DNA of 64,000 nt from Antrihabitans stalagmiti (GTDB lineage: Bacteria > Actinomycetota > Actinomycetes > Mycobacteriales > Mycobacteriaceae). Shown piece after piece: positions 26,016 through 32,935 of the stretch. Where the stretch lies: positions 186,001 to 250,000 of the forward strand of contig NZ_JAEMNV010000004.1 of assembly GCF_016482825.1 (NCBI RefSeq), read 5' to 3'. The position numbers were made by a program, and so were the translations under genes. The stretch's first letter is position 1. Every line of letters starts with the position of its first letter. The notes below the pieces were generated by a model, which saw only the letters and a list, made by a program, of their open reading frames with translations, ran no database searches and was not told the DNA's origin.

Positions 26016-26212
26016 CCAGTGCACGCCGACGGGCCCGATCGAAGGATGGAAGCCTTGAATCCGGTGAGTCGGCCGGCGGGCGACAACACCACATGCTTCG
26101 GAAGTTCCGTCCTAATATCGCCCGAGGATGTATCGATTGCAGCAGCCTGATCGAGCCAAATGAACTTAGCGCGATTCTCTGCCCAGCCTGCTTGTCGCGG
26201 CGAGACGCGTAG
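26012..26212 (+). CDS. Small zinc-ribbon protein (66 aa)
   Basis: The N-terminus is very basic (MTSARRRARSKDG). The C-terminal half contains CIDC then CPAC separated by 16 residues, a four-cysteine zinc ribbon. It overlaps the TerS-like gene by four bases, so the two are translated together. It may assist DNA binding in packaging or regulation; the function is not recognised. Confidence 0.58.
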   Translation: MTSARRRARSKDGSLESGESAGGRQHHMLRKFRPNIARGCIDCSSLIEPNELSAILCPACLSRRDA

Positions 26213-26244
26213 CGAATCGGCGTAGGCCATCCTTCTCAAGGCGC

Positions 26245-26655
26245 TCATGCCCGTCGGGTTTTGGCGCTCTGGGCTGCGCACCACGCGTCGACAGTCGATT
26301 CCTCAAGCAGCAGAGGCGAATTCGGCGCATCACCGTTCTTCCAAGCTTGCGAGTAAAGAGGATGCCCCTTCACTCTGAGCTGGCGAATGCGGTTCGGCGT
26401 GTGTCCAGTCCTCGCCGAGATTCCTTGGATGTCTAGCAAGTGTGGTGGGTTGTCGATCGGCGCGCCGATGCTTTTGCGCGAATTGTGCTCGGTCTGTTGT
26501 GACTGCACCGTTACCGTCGGCCTTGCGTCGTCCTGCAGAAAATCGGTTGCGAGTATGAACCTCGCCCTCTGGTCGTTGCTGATGATCCCCGCGAAATCGA
26601 GCTGATCAAGCAATGTGCGGAGCGCGTCGATCTGTGTTGAAGAGGGTGTGTGCAC
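26245..26655 (-). CDS. HTH-containing element protein, reverse strand
   Basis: A 136-residue protein. The C-terminal half (LLDIQGISARTGHTPNRIRQLRVKGHPLYSQAWKNG, then LLEESTVDAWCA) has the layout of an excisionase/MerR-like HTH with wing. The N-terminal 70 residues are polar. The start is GTG. It is read leftward, divergent from the Ntn-hydrolase gene with about 200 bases between them that hold no other gene and presumably both promoters. It could regulate the cassette to its right. Confidence 0.6.
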   Translation of the reverse strand: MHTPSSTQIDALRTLLDQLDFAGIISNDQRARFILATDFLQDDARPTVTVQSQQTEHNSRKSIGAPIDNPPHLLDIQGISARTGHTPNRIRQLRVKGHPLYSQAWKNGDAPNSPLLLEESTVDAWCAAQSAKTRRA

Positions 26656-26854
26656 GCGCTAGATCCTCCGGGTTGCGGTCTTTGCGCCATGGATCACGGC
26701 CAAAGAAGGCCCACGCATACTTGGGTTGCATCGGGGCCGACGGCTTGTTAGCGGCGCACGGACCCGACAATCGCGAATCGCGAGTAATGGAAACCAGGAG
26801 GAGCCCGCGCGCGCCGGTCGAGCGTCCTCACCTGCGCCGACTAGTCTGACCGGC

Positions 26855-27685
26855 GTGACGGTTGCGGTATGGGTGAAAGTGTTTGATGGAATCGTGCTTT
26901 CGACGGACTCTGCGAGTACGGCGCTGCTACCGAATGGTTCGGCTCAGGTCTACAACAATGCCGACAAGATCTTTCACCTCCACAGGAAGCTACCGATTGG
27001 AGCAATGACCTGGGGACTGGGCCAAATAGGTCCCGCTTCCATCTCAACGGTTTCGAAGAGCCTCCGATTGAGACTAATGGGACGTGATCCTGACCACCCG
27101 GAGTGGGAAGTCGACGCGGACACCTACACCATCGAAGGGGTCGCAGAGCGCGTCGCAGAAATGTTCTGTGAGCTGATGAAACAGACCAACCAGGACGATT
27201 GGCCAGGGCAGCTGGGCTACCTGGTTGCCGGGTTTTCTGCAAAGAGTGACCAGTCAGAAGCTTGGCTTCTCAAATTCGAAGACAAGGTCGACGAGGTGCC
27301 TGGACCGGAGCAGGTTGCTTCCACCGACCGATGGGGGTACGAGGCGTACGCGCAGCCTGACGCTGTAGATCGCCTGTTTCGGGGCTACGACCAGCGTCTT
27401 CTCGCGAGGTTGTTGGCAGCAACGCCTCCGCAGCATCATGCCGATATGGTCGCCCTACTGGAGGAACATCACAGGGTTCCGCTTCATCCAGCGATGCCCT
27501 TCCCCGACGCGATCGCGCTAGCGAAGTTCATGGTAGAAACCACTGCTGGATTCACCCACTTCAACCTGGGGCCGGATACAGTGGGAGGACCAGTCGAAGT
27601 CGCTGGAATCAACCTGCACGAGGGATTTAGGTGGATCAAGCGGAAGCACTACTTTTCGACTGAACTGAACCAGGGAGAGCTTTGA
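26855..27685 (+). CDS. Proteasome/HslV-like Ntn-hydrolase
   Basis: A 276-residue protein starting at GTG 26855 with M-T-V-A-V-W-V-K-V-F-D-G. After Met removal Thr becomes residue 1, as in HslV. IVLSTDSAS places an Asp at position 17 after Thr1, and NNADKIFHL supplies the lysine (position 37, four later than the usual 33). IGAMTWGLGQIG matches the glycine-rich strand after it. These are the core catalytic features of proteasome beta-type N-terminal nucleophile hydrolases. The rest (about 200 residues, with GQLGYLVAGFSAKSDQSEAWLLKF as the next strands) is divergent. There is no propeptide and no ATPase partner nearby. A Ser/Gly-rich 59-residue gene overlaps its stop. Fold assignment is by motif; the role in the element is unknown. 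Confidence 0.68.
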   Translation: MTVAVWVKVFDGIVLSTDSASTALLPNGSAQVYNNADKIFHLHRKLPIGAMTWGLGQIGPASISTVSKSLRLRLMGRDPDHPEWEVDADTYTIEGVAERVAEMFCELMKQTNQDDWPGQLGYLVAGFSAKSDQSEAWLLKFEDKVDEVPGPEQVASTDRWGYEAYAQPDAVDRLFRGYDQRLLARLLAATPPQHHADMVALLEEHHRVPLHPAMPFPDAIALAKFMVETTAGFTHFNLGPDTVGGPVEVAGINLHEGFRWIKRKHYFSTELNQGEL

Positions 27686-27864
27686 TGAGTGCGAAATTCG
27701 TGACCTTCAATGGTGGGTCGGGTTCGTCGAGCTCGAAGAGCAGCGGCGCGTCCCGAGGAGTGTTTCGATCGGGTGGACAGACGTTCCAGATGCCGCCCCG
27801 CCCGACAGTCACCGTCCCGCGGCCAGCGTCGAAGCAGTCGGGCTCTGGAACGAAGGGCAAATAG
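27685..27864 (+). CDS. Ser/Gly-rich 59-aa protein coupled to the Ntn-hydrolase
   Basis: The ATG overlaps the last base of the hydrolase stop, and GGGAGAG lies 8-10 bases upstream, so coupling is likely. The sequence is low complexity and unstructured: FVTFNGGSGSSSSKSSGASRG, then FRSGGQTFQMPPRPTVTVPRP, ending KQSGSGTKGK. It has no signal peptide. It could be a substrate, inhibitor or degron-bearing partner of the hydrolase, but nothing in the sequence proves that. Confidence 0.6.
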   Translation: MSAKFVTFNGGSGSSSSKSSGASRGVFRSGGQTFQMPPRPTVTVPRPASKQSGSGTKGK

Positions 27865-27976
27865 TTCGGCTGTCGTCAACATTGTGGGCCGCGACGGATT
27901 GAACCTGATTCTGACCGGTGATGTAGTGCGTGAGCGGACCTACTGGTCCCGCACCCCGGTCGGTATGACGGGCGGC

Positions 27977-28828
27977 TTAGCAACCTAGTCGTTTTGTCGC
28001 TCGGCGCGTCGAATTCCTCTGCACGTATTGCCTCGATCTCGGGGACAAGCCCGCCGGGTCGGGAGCAAGTACAAGTGCGGGCTTGTAGGTCAGGTCTAGC
28101 GCGGCGAATATATCGCTGTCAGTGAGCCGCCATTTTCGTCCGATCTTGTGGCCGGGCAGCTTCCGTTCACGAAGATGTCGGGTGTACCACTCTTTGCTAG
28201 CGCCGATCTTTTTGGCCGCCTCTGCGACCGAATAGGTGACGATCGGACGCGGATCCGGGATGGATTGCTCCTCGGTCAACTCAGCTTGTGTGGTCGTGAC
28301 GTTGTACTTCATTCGGCGTGGGTGTTTGCCAGAATCGTCGGGCGGCAAGTGCGTTGCGACGTAGGTGAGTTGCAGCGCGTCCTTGATGTCATGCTCGGTC
28401 ACTTGCCACCTACCGCCTCGTTTGTGGCCGGGTAGGCGCCGAGCGTGCAACTTGTCGAGATACCAGGATTCTTTGGCTCCCAACCGCTCGGCTGCTTCAG
28501 TGACACTGTAGAAAGTCGCCAGAGGGTGCACGGGGTGTGGCGGCGGTAGTACGGTCGCGTCTACCCGCAGTTCGCTGTTCTGCCAGCGGCCATACGTTGG
28601 TTTTGAATGTCCCTCTGGGAAGGTCTCATGCTCCATGTAATGCACGCCGGCAGCGGTGACCTTCGGGTTGAGGTCTTTCGATGTTCTGGAGATGGTCACC
28701 AACTGCCGGTCCGCGAGCGCAATCACGGTTGTCCCGAATGTGGCCGCGTCCCAGGCTATTTCGGTCGACTTTGACGCGATCCAACGGAGGATTTCGAGTT
28801 GCCGAGCGTTCAGTCGGCGATAGTTCAT
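27977..28828 (-). CDS. Protein with two tandem AlpA-like HTH domains
   Basis: A 283-residue protein. The N-terminal winged helix-like part (LNARQLEILRWIASKSTEIAW) is followed by two similar excisionase-type domains, YSVTEAAERLGAKESWYLDKL...LPGHKRGGRW and YSVAEAAKKIGASKEWYTRHL...LPGHKIGRKW, about 90 residues apart, then a basic tail. The internal duplication suggests binding of two adjacent or one palindromic site as a monomer. ATG 28828 is preferred; upstream in-frame codons lack conserved features. It may regulate the accessory end of the element. Confidence 0.66.
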   Translation of the reverse strand: MNYRRLNARQLEILRWIASKSTEIAWDAATFGTTVIALADRQLVTISRTSKDLNPKVTAAGVHYMEHETFPEGHSKPTYGRWQNSELRVDATVLPPPHPVHPLATFYSVTEAAERLGAKESWYLDKLHARRLPGHKRGGRWQVTEHDIKDALQLTYVATHLPPDDSGKHPRRMKYNVTTTQAELTEEQSIPDPRPIVTYSVAEAAKKIGASKEWYTRHLRERKLPGHKIGRKWRLTDSDIFAALDLTYKPALVLAPDPAGLSPRSRQYVQRNSTRRATKRLGC

Positions 28829-28923
28829 TGCCAATTCACTCGGCACGGCGTCGAACTGGCCCGCAGCTCTCGGCGGCGCCGGATCTGCGCATTCATCCAC
28901 TGCCGAACTTGCTCGTCGGTCAT
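28825..28923 (-). CDS. Possible 32-aa peptide upstream of the tandem-HTH gene
   Basis: MTDEQVRQWMNAQIRRRRELR followed by a short tail, ending in a TGA that overlaps the next ATG by four bases. The start resembles the first helix of small regulatory proteins. It may be a leader peptide, a real small gene, or a start displaced by frameshift. No independent support. Confidence 0.3.
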   Translation of the reverse strand: MTDEQVRQWMNAQIRRRRELRASSTPCRVNWQ

Positions 28924-29138
28924 CCGCGAGGTCACTCCCAAAGCTTAGAACTAGGGTCAAGGGGTGAGGGGTTGGTGGACTGCGCACGATGCACGAAACG
29001 GATTGCTGCGGGTGAGCCCGTGGGATCTCGGGCACGACGATGTGAATCGGACTGTGTACCGGTCTAGCAACACGATCCGAATCTTAAAACTGTTGCACAC
29101 CAACGGATTACGTGCGACCGCCTGCAGTACTGCCCAGG

Positions 29139-29195
29139 CCCAGGGGGGTGGGGCCTCTCCCCCGAATCTCCGGGCACTGAGCGACCGAGCTCTAA
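29139..29195 (+). repeat. Repeat copy B of the possible packaging sequence
   Basis: An imperfect direct repeat of 25530-25585, with the same order of conserved blocks. It lies in the 660-base gene-poor stretch 28924-29586, which also contains the perfect palindrome GGTTAGGCCTAACC (29259-29272) and the candidate ncRNA. Confidence 0.5.
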
Positions 29196-29339
29196 AACGC
29201 GCGGAGGGTTCAAAACTTGGACGGCCGAACGTCGAAAAGCTTCCGGCACTGTCGACAGGGTTAGGCCTAACCGTTACGAAAGCGTTACTTCACGTCAATA
29301 GCCCAACCCCCTGTGCGCCGTCGAACGACTGCAGTTAGG

Positions 29340-29570
29340 GGCGTCCGTCTTGGGCGCTGACGGCCGAACGCCGCTACGGCCACACCGCCTTCTGGACCCG
29401 CGCCTACCGAGGGCGCTGTGAGCCATTTAAGGGCTATCTAGCACCAGGCCGGGAGACGGACCTGCCTTTGACGACCTTGGCGCGACGCGGGTACCTTTTA
29501 TTCATCAACCCCGGCCCCTCTGTTAGTCACCGACTGCGTGTCACCGGCTAACAAGGGCCGGTTTTCTTTT
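29340..29570 (+). ncRNA. Candidate structured RNA upstream of the AbiF-like gene
   Basis: This non-coding stretch has a possible long-range pairing of GGCCGGG (29447-29453) with CCCGGCC (29510-29516) and ends in a terminator-like hairpin and U tract directly before the Abi gene. The abiF RNA motif is known to precede abiF genes in many bacteria, so a related RNA is plausible here. Its 5' end is not defined and the structure is only hand-folded. Confidence 0.4.
29544..29570 (+). terminator. Terminator/attenuator before the Abi gene
   Basis: CCGGC (29544-29548) pairs with GCCGG (29557-29561), followed by TTTTCTTTT. TGTTAG (29521-29526) could alternatively pair with CTAACA (29548-29553), which would compete with this hairpin. 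Confidence 0.5.
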
Positions 29571-29586
29571 GGGAGCAGTTGCGCCA

Positions 29587-30567
29587 GTGGCGGAGTACAA
29601 CAAGCCCCATCGCAATTTCAACGAGCAAATTGCGCTCATGAAGTCGCGAGGGTTGGGCTGCGAGGACGATCGTGCAGCCGTGCAGGCGCTGAAACGAATC
29701 GGCTACTACCGGTTGTCCGCCTACTCCTACCCATTCCGGCGCTTCGACCCAGATCGCCCGGGTAAACGGTGTGACGAGTTCATCGCAGGTGCGACCTTCG
29801 AACAGGTCGTGGAACTATGCGATTTCGACAGCAAACTGCGAGCGCAGATGCTCGTAGCCGCAGAGATCGTAGAGGTAGCGCTCCGCGTTCAGGTCGCTTA
29901 TTTTCTCGGAAAGCGCGAAAGATTCGGTCACCTCGACCGGGTTCATCTCGACGAAGGTGAGTGCGCAGGACGGCGTGGCACCCACGAGAAAGACGTGCAT
30001 ACAGACTGGATTGACCGGTATGAGCGCCGCGCCTCTGACTCTCAGAACGAGGACTTCATTCGACATTTTCGCGAAAAGTACGACGGCCAATTACCGATCT
30101 GGGTGGCGGTTGAGATCTTAGAGTTCGGTCAGCTTGTCCGGCTGTACGGAATGCTCGACAAGCAGGACAAGCGGCGGATCTCGGATCATTTCGGAGTGAA
30201 GGGCCACAACGTGTTGCATAAGTGGCTGATCCGGCTCAACAATGTGCGAAATCACTGCGCACACCACGACAGGATATGGAACCGGATCGCGGTGTACGGG
30301 ATTCCAGCCGTGCACGAACAACAGGTCCCCGCTGCGCTAACGCACTTGTCGAGGTTGGGCGACGACGATAGGAAGCGGATTTACACTGCAGCGGCACTGA
30401 GCGCGCATATAGTGACACTTTCCAAACCCGAGACCAATTGGCCTCGATCTTTTAAGACAGTCGTCAGCAAACTTCCGCTTCGAGATGGTGTGGTTACCGA
30501 GGCTGTCATGGGCTTCCCCACCGGGTGGAAGAGTTTCGACATTTGGAACTACGAACCGAAACGGTAG
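29587..30567 (+). CDS. AbiF/AbiD-like (Abi_2) abortive infection protein
   Basis: A 326-residue protein from GTG 29587. The N-terminal pattern NKPHRNFNEQIALMKSRGL...GYYRLSAYSYPFR is the hallmark of the Abi_2 family. LNNVRNHCAHHDRIWNR provides the R-x4-H motif of HEPN ribonucleases, and VEILEFGQLVRLYGML is the conserved helix before it. Such proteins stop phage growth by RNA cleavage or cell arrest. An in-frame TTG at 29569 is a possible alternative start; the chosen GTG follows GGGAG. It is the last gene before attR, the usual place for accessory defence genes, and may work with the upstream ncRNA candidate. Confidence 0.8.
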   Translation: MAEYNKPHRNFNEQIALMKSRGLGCEDDRAAVQALKRIGYYRLSAYSYPFRRFDPDRPGKRCDEFIAGATFEQVVELCDFDSKLRAQMLVAAEIVEVALRVQVAYFLGKRERFGHLDRVHLDEGECAGRRGTHEKDVHTDWIDRYERRASDSQNEDFIRHFREKYDGQLPIWVAVEILEFGQLVRLYGMLDKQDKRRISDHFGVKGHNVLHKWLIRLNNVRNHCAHHDRIWNRIAVYGIPAVHEQQVPAALTHLSRLGDDDRKRIYTAAALSAHIVTLSKPETNWPRSFKTVVSKLPLRDGVVTEAVMGFPTGWKSFDIWNYEPKR

Positions 30568-30596
30568 CGCCGACTGCGTCCAGCATGCCGCCTGCG

Positions 30597-30625
30597 TGCC
30601 CACATTCTGCCCACACTTGCCCACG
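30597..30625 (+). promoter_or_regulatory. Candidate integrase arm sites, right flank
   Basis: TGCCCACA at 30597 and 30608 and TGCCCACG at 30618 repeat at 10-11 bp intervals, in the same orientation as the pair inside int. GGTGAAT occurs twice just beyond (30632 and 30642), possibly for Xis. Confidence 0.5.
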
Positions 30626-30707
30626 AAACATGGTGAATCTAGGTGAATTACAGTGATGTGTTTGTGCAGCTAGACGGCGAATCGGGCCTCTGACCAGAGG
30701 GTCGAAT

Positions 30708-30739
30708 GGGGTTCAAATCCCTCCGCTTCCGCCAAAGTT
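30708..30739 (+). repeat. attR core: displaced tRNA-Ser 3' end
   Basis: An exact 32-bp copy of attL. The upstream sequence does not complete a tRNA, so this is the copy displaced by integration. The 357-base stretch from the Abi stop to rsdA holds only the arm sites, this repeat and a terminator. Confidence 0.93.
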
Positions 30740-30883
30740 TTGCGGTGTCGGGGGCACCTTCACGTCGTCCAGTGGTGTCAGCGCCACTCTTATCCCGCTC
30801 CGGCTCGGAGCCGATGCGACATCGGTCCCGCCGAGGGGTACGTATGCCACATTCGCTCCACGGTTTCGAGTCCGCCGGAACGA

Positions 30884-30916
30884 AAGAACCCCGCCACCTC
30901 AGGCGACGGGGTTCTT
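30884..30916 (-). terminator. Terminator downstream of rsdA
   Basis: AAGAACCCCG (30884-30893) pairs with CGGGGTTCTT (30907-30916), eight bases from the rsdA stop. The stem is ten perfect pairs; the poly-U tract is weak on the minus strand. Confidence 0.65.
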
Positions 30917-30924
30917 CGCGAAAT

Positions 30925-31797
30925 CTAGCCAGCCGGCGGCGGCTGCTGCTCCCACGGTGGTGGGGGAAGCGTCGGCAGCGGTGGCAGTGTCGGCAGCGGT
31001 GGGAAATCGATCGTCGGGTTCGGCGCGGGCACCGGGGTCTGCGTCGGTGTCTCCGGCGGCACCTGGCTCACGGACGTCGCTGCGTTACTCGGGTCGGCAG
31101 TCGACGTCGCGGTTGTCGCCGCCGCTGATTGAGTTGCGCTCGCCGCAACAGTTGCCTCGACGGTGGTCGGGTTCAGCTTCTGATTCAGCTCTTGTTCGAG
31201 CCGAGTCGACCACTCCATAAGCACGTCGTGTGCTGCGGTGTCGTTCACATCGCTGGCACGCGAGGATGCTTCCGCGAGTTGGATCTTCGCCTCGTCGGGT
31301 CGGCCGGATTGAATGAGCTGCTCGGCTTCGTGCAGGTAGGTCGAGGTATCGATGTTGGCGACCGTGGAGTCGGCGGCATCGCTGAACACGACCTGCTTCA
31401 CGTTCCACAGCGGATCGCCAGGCTCGGCGTTGTAGGAAAGAACGGTCATGCCGCCGCCGACCAAGGCGACTGCCGCGGCTACACCTGCAAGCGGACGAAC
31501 CATCCGGAGCACCCGGGACGAACGGTCGCGGGTGCGCTTGGCGCCGATCTCCTGATGGATCGCCGCAAGCACTTCGTCTATGTCGGGTCCTGCTGGCAGA
31601 GGCTCGTCGACGATGTCAGCGCGCCAGCTCGAAAGCAGCGCAGCAATGTCGTTGTCGTCGTCGAACGCCTCGCCGTTGACGATCGCGTCGATGAGGGCGT
31701 CGTCACGTTGGACGGCGGCGATATCGATCGGCGCTTCGACGCTCGACGCGCCGTTCTGTGGGTCCGCACCGAAGCCGCGGTTCTTGTCCCTAGCCAT
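30925..31797 (-). CDS. rsdA: Anti-sigma-D factor RsdA
   Basis: A 290-residue single-pass membrane protein. The sigma-binding N-terminus is clear (DDALIDAIVNGEAFDDDNDIAALLSSWRADI). One membrane helix follows (LAGVAAAVALVGGGMTVLSY), then an extracytoplasmic part with a coiled region (LHEAEQLIQSGRPDEAKIQLAEA) and a Thr/Pro-rich tail ending PPLPTLPPPPW. RsdA holds SigD at the membrane until proteolysis releases it. ATG 31797 overlaps the sigD stop by eight bases, confirming the operon. The short sigma-interacting segment DEPLPAGPDIDEVLAAI is also present. Confidence 0.88.
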   Translation of the reverse strand: MARDKNRGFGADPQNGASSVEAPIDIAAVQRDDALIDAIVNGEAFDDDNDIAALLSSWRADIVDEPLPAGPDIDEVLAAIHQEIGAKRTRDRSSRVLRMVRPLAGVAAAVALVGGGMTVLSYNAEPGDPLWNVKQVVFSDAADSTVANIDTSTYLHEAEQLIQSGRPDEAKIQLAEASSRASDVNDTAAHDVLMEWSTRLEQELNQKLNPTTVEATVAASATQSAAATTATSTADPSNAATSVSQVPPETPTQTPVPAPNPTIDFPPLPTLPPLPTLPPPPWEQQPPPAG

Positions 31798-32368
31798 TGG
31801 TTTCACCCACCGTCGCCACTCTTGTCTTGAGTTTCGCGAGCGCTCGATGTTGAGCGACACGCACCGCTCCCGCTGTGCTGCCCACCGCGGTGGCGGTTTC
31901 TTCTGCCGATAGACCCATGACGAGCCTGAGTATAAGTATTTCTCGGTGCTGTTCAGGCAGTGTGGCGAGGAGCGTGTTCATCTGTCGCGCGGCCTCTGAA
32001 TCGAGAGCGTGCTGCTCGGGTCCGCTGTCGGTGGAGATGACGTCGGGGACATCTGCCATCGGGTCGGACTTGTTTCGCGATGCGCTCCTGTGAGCGTCGG
32101 CCACCTTGTGAGACGCGATGCCGTAGACGAAGGCCATAAACGGTCGACCTTGGTCCTGGTACCGCGGCAATGCTGTCATCACAGCGAGGCATACCTCCTG
32201 AGCCACATCGTCAGCGGAGAGCTGCCCACGCTCCGCCGACCCGACCCTGGCTCTGCAATAGCGCACAACCAACGGCCGGACAATCTCCAGCACTTGGGAA
32301 AGAGCGGATCGGTCGCCGTTTGCAGCTAGTGCAACTGCGGCGTCCAACTCCTCACCCGTATTAGTCAT
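31790..32368 (-). CDS. sigD: RNA polymerase sigma factor SigD (ECF)
   Basis: A 192-residue ECF sigma factor. Region 2 shows VRPLVVRYCRARVG, SADDVAQEVCLAVMTALPRYQDQGRPFMAFVYGIASHKVADAHR; region 4 shows LATLPEQHREILILRLVMGLSAEETATAVGSTAGAVRVAQHRAL. The linker and the RsdA partner directly downstream match SigD of mycobacteria, which responds to nutrient limitation and controls lipid metabolism and cell-envelope genes. ATG 32368 fits family length. Confidence 0.88.
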   Translation of the reverse strand: MTNTGEELDAAVALAANGDRSALSQVLEIVRPLVVRYCRARVGSAERGQLSADDVAQEVCLAVMTALPRYQDQGRPFMAFVYGIASHKVADAHRSASRNKSDPMADVPDVISTDSGPEQHALDSEAARQMNTLLATLPEQHREILILRLVMGLSAEETATAVGSTAGAVRVAQHRALAKLKTRVATVGETNG

Positions 32369-32935
32369 CGACAGAGTATTTCCCGGCGTTACAGTGACAC
32401 GCTCATCAGACAGGCGTGCTTCCCAGAATTACGGAACGTTACTAACCATAGTCACCGCTGTGCCACCTCCCGATCACGAACCTGCCGATACCACGGACGA
32501 CGACGCTCGCCGCATCGGGTTCGATTGCGATCGAACGAATTTGGGCGTGGCTGGCAGTCGGGTTCCGACGTGGCGGGGAGCGCTTCGGCTATCGCGCGAC
32601 ATGCCCGAAATGCCTGATCGAGACGGTCTCGACACGCGAATGTGATTCACGTAACTCACTTGCAGCCGTTTACGAAAACGGGCATTTCGGAATGGGTGCC
32701 GCGTTAACAATCCGGTCGGTATTGGCGTCGAAACCATACTTTCGGTCGAATTTGCGTCCGAATCCGGCGGCGCTCGGAATTGGACGAACACGCGACCAAG
32801 GACGATCAACGCCTGCCCGGCCAGATCAACCAGCCGTTATCCGTCTGCTCCTCGATCGTTGTCCCAAGCAATGTTCTCCCCAGCCGGTCTGGGTTAGTTT
32901 TGACGCTCCGGGTGGTCGTTGGGGAGGGTTTTCGG
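32369..32935. other. 567-base gap without a supported gene
   Basis: The stretch lies between the divergent sigD and mycolyltransferase genes and must contain both promoters. Short open frames on both strands here lack conserved features, good ribosome sites and a convincing composition. I see no RNA gene. GGGGAGGG at 32921-32928 is the ribosome site of the mycolyltransferase. Confidence 0.6.

Larger units (their letters stand above)
14388..30739. mobile_element. 16.3-kb integrated phage-satellite-like element in tRNA-Ser
   Basis: The unit between the two 32-bp tRNA-derived repeats is 16,320 bp. Next to attL it carries a tyrosine integrase read toward attL and a repressor overlapping int. A rightward operon follows: AlpA-like, XRE-type, winged-helix Rep-like, WhiB-HTH fusion, second HTH and tape measure. 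Beyond it lie a small-terminase-like gene behind a possible cos sequence, and an accessory end with a proteasome-like Ntn-hydrolase and an AbiF/AbiD-like gene. I find no portal, major capsid, protease, large terminase, tail chaperone, other tail genes, holin or endolysin. Gene order resembles PICI-type satellites: integration and regulation first, then replication, then TerS, then accessory genes. The lone tape measure is odd. A deleted prophage remains possible. Confidence 0.85.

Noticed and set aside
14388-30739. Intact temperate prophage
   Set aside because: No portal, major capsid, large terminase, tail tube, baseplate, holin or lysin gene is visible in 16.3 kb; a satellite or strongly reduced prophage fits better.
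14388-30739. CRISPR array or phage-borne anti-CRISPR locus
   Set aside because: No regularly spaced direct repeats with variable spacers were seen; the only spaced repeats are short integrase-arm-like sites and two packaging-like copies.
30706-31128. A + strand frame starting in attR and running into rsdA
   Set aside because: Arginine-rich shadow of the rsdA proline-rich tail; the att repeat is a tRNA remnant, not a coding start.
32394-32645. An 83-codon + strand frame in the sigD-mycolyltransferase gap
   Set aside because: No ribosome site, polar composition without conserved segments, and overlap with the sigD promoter region; treated as non-coding.
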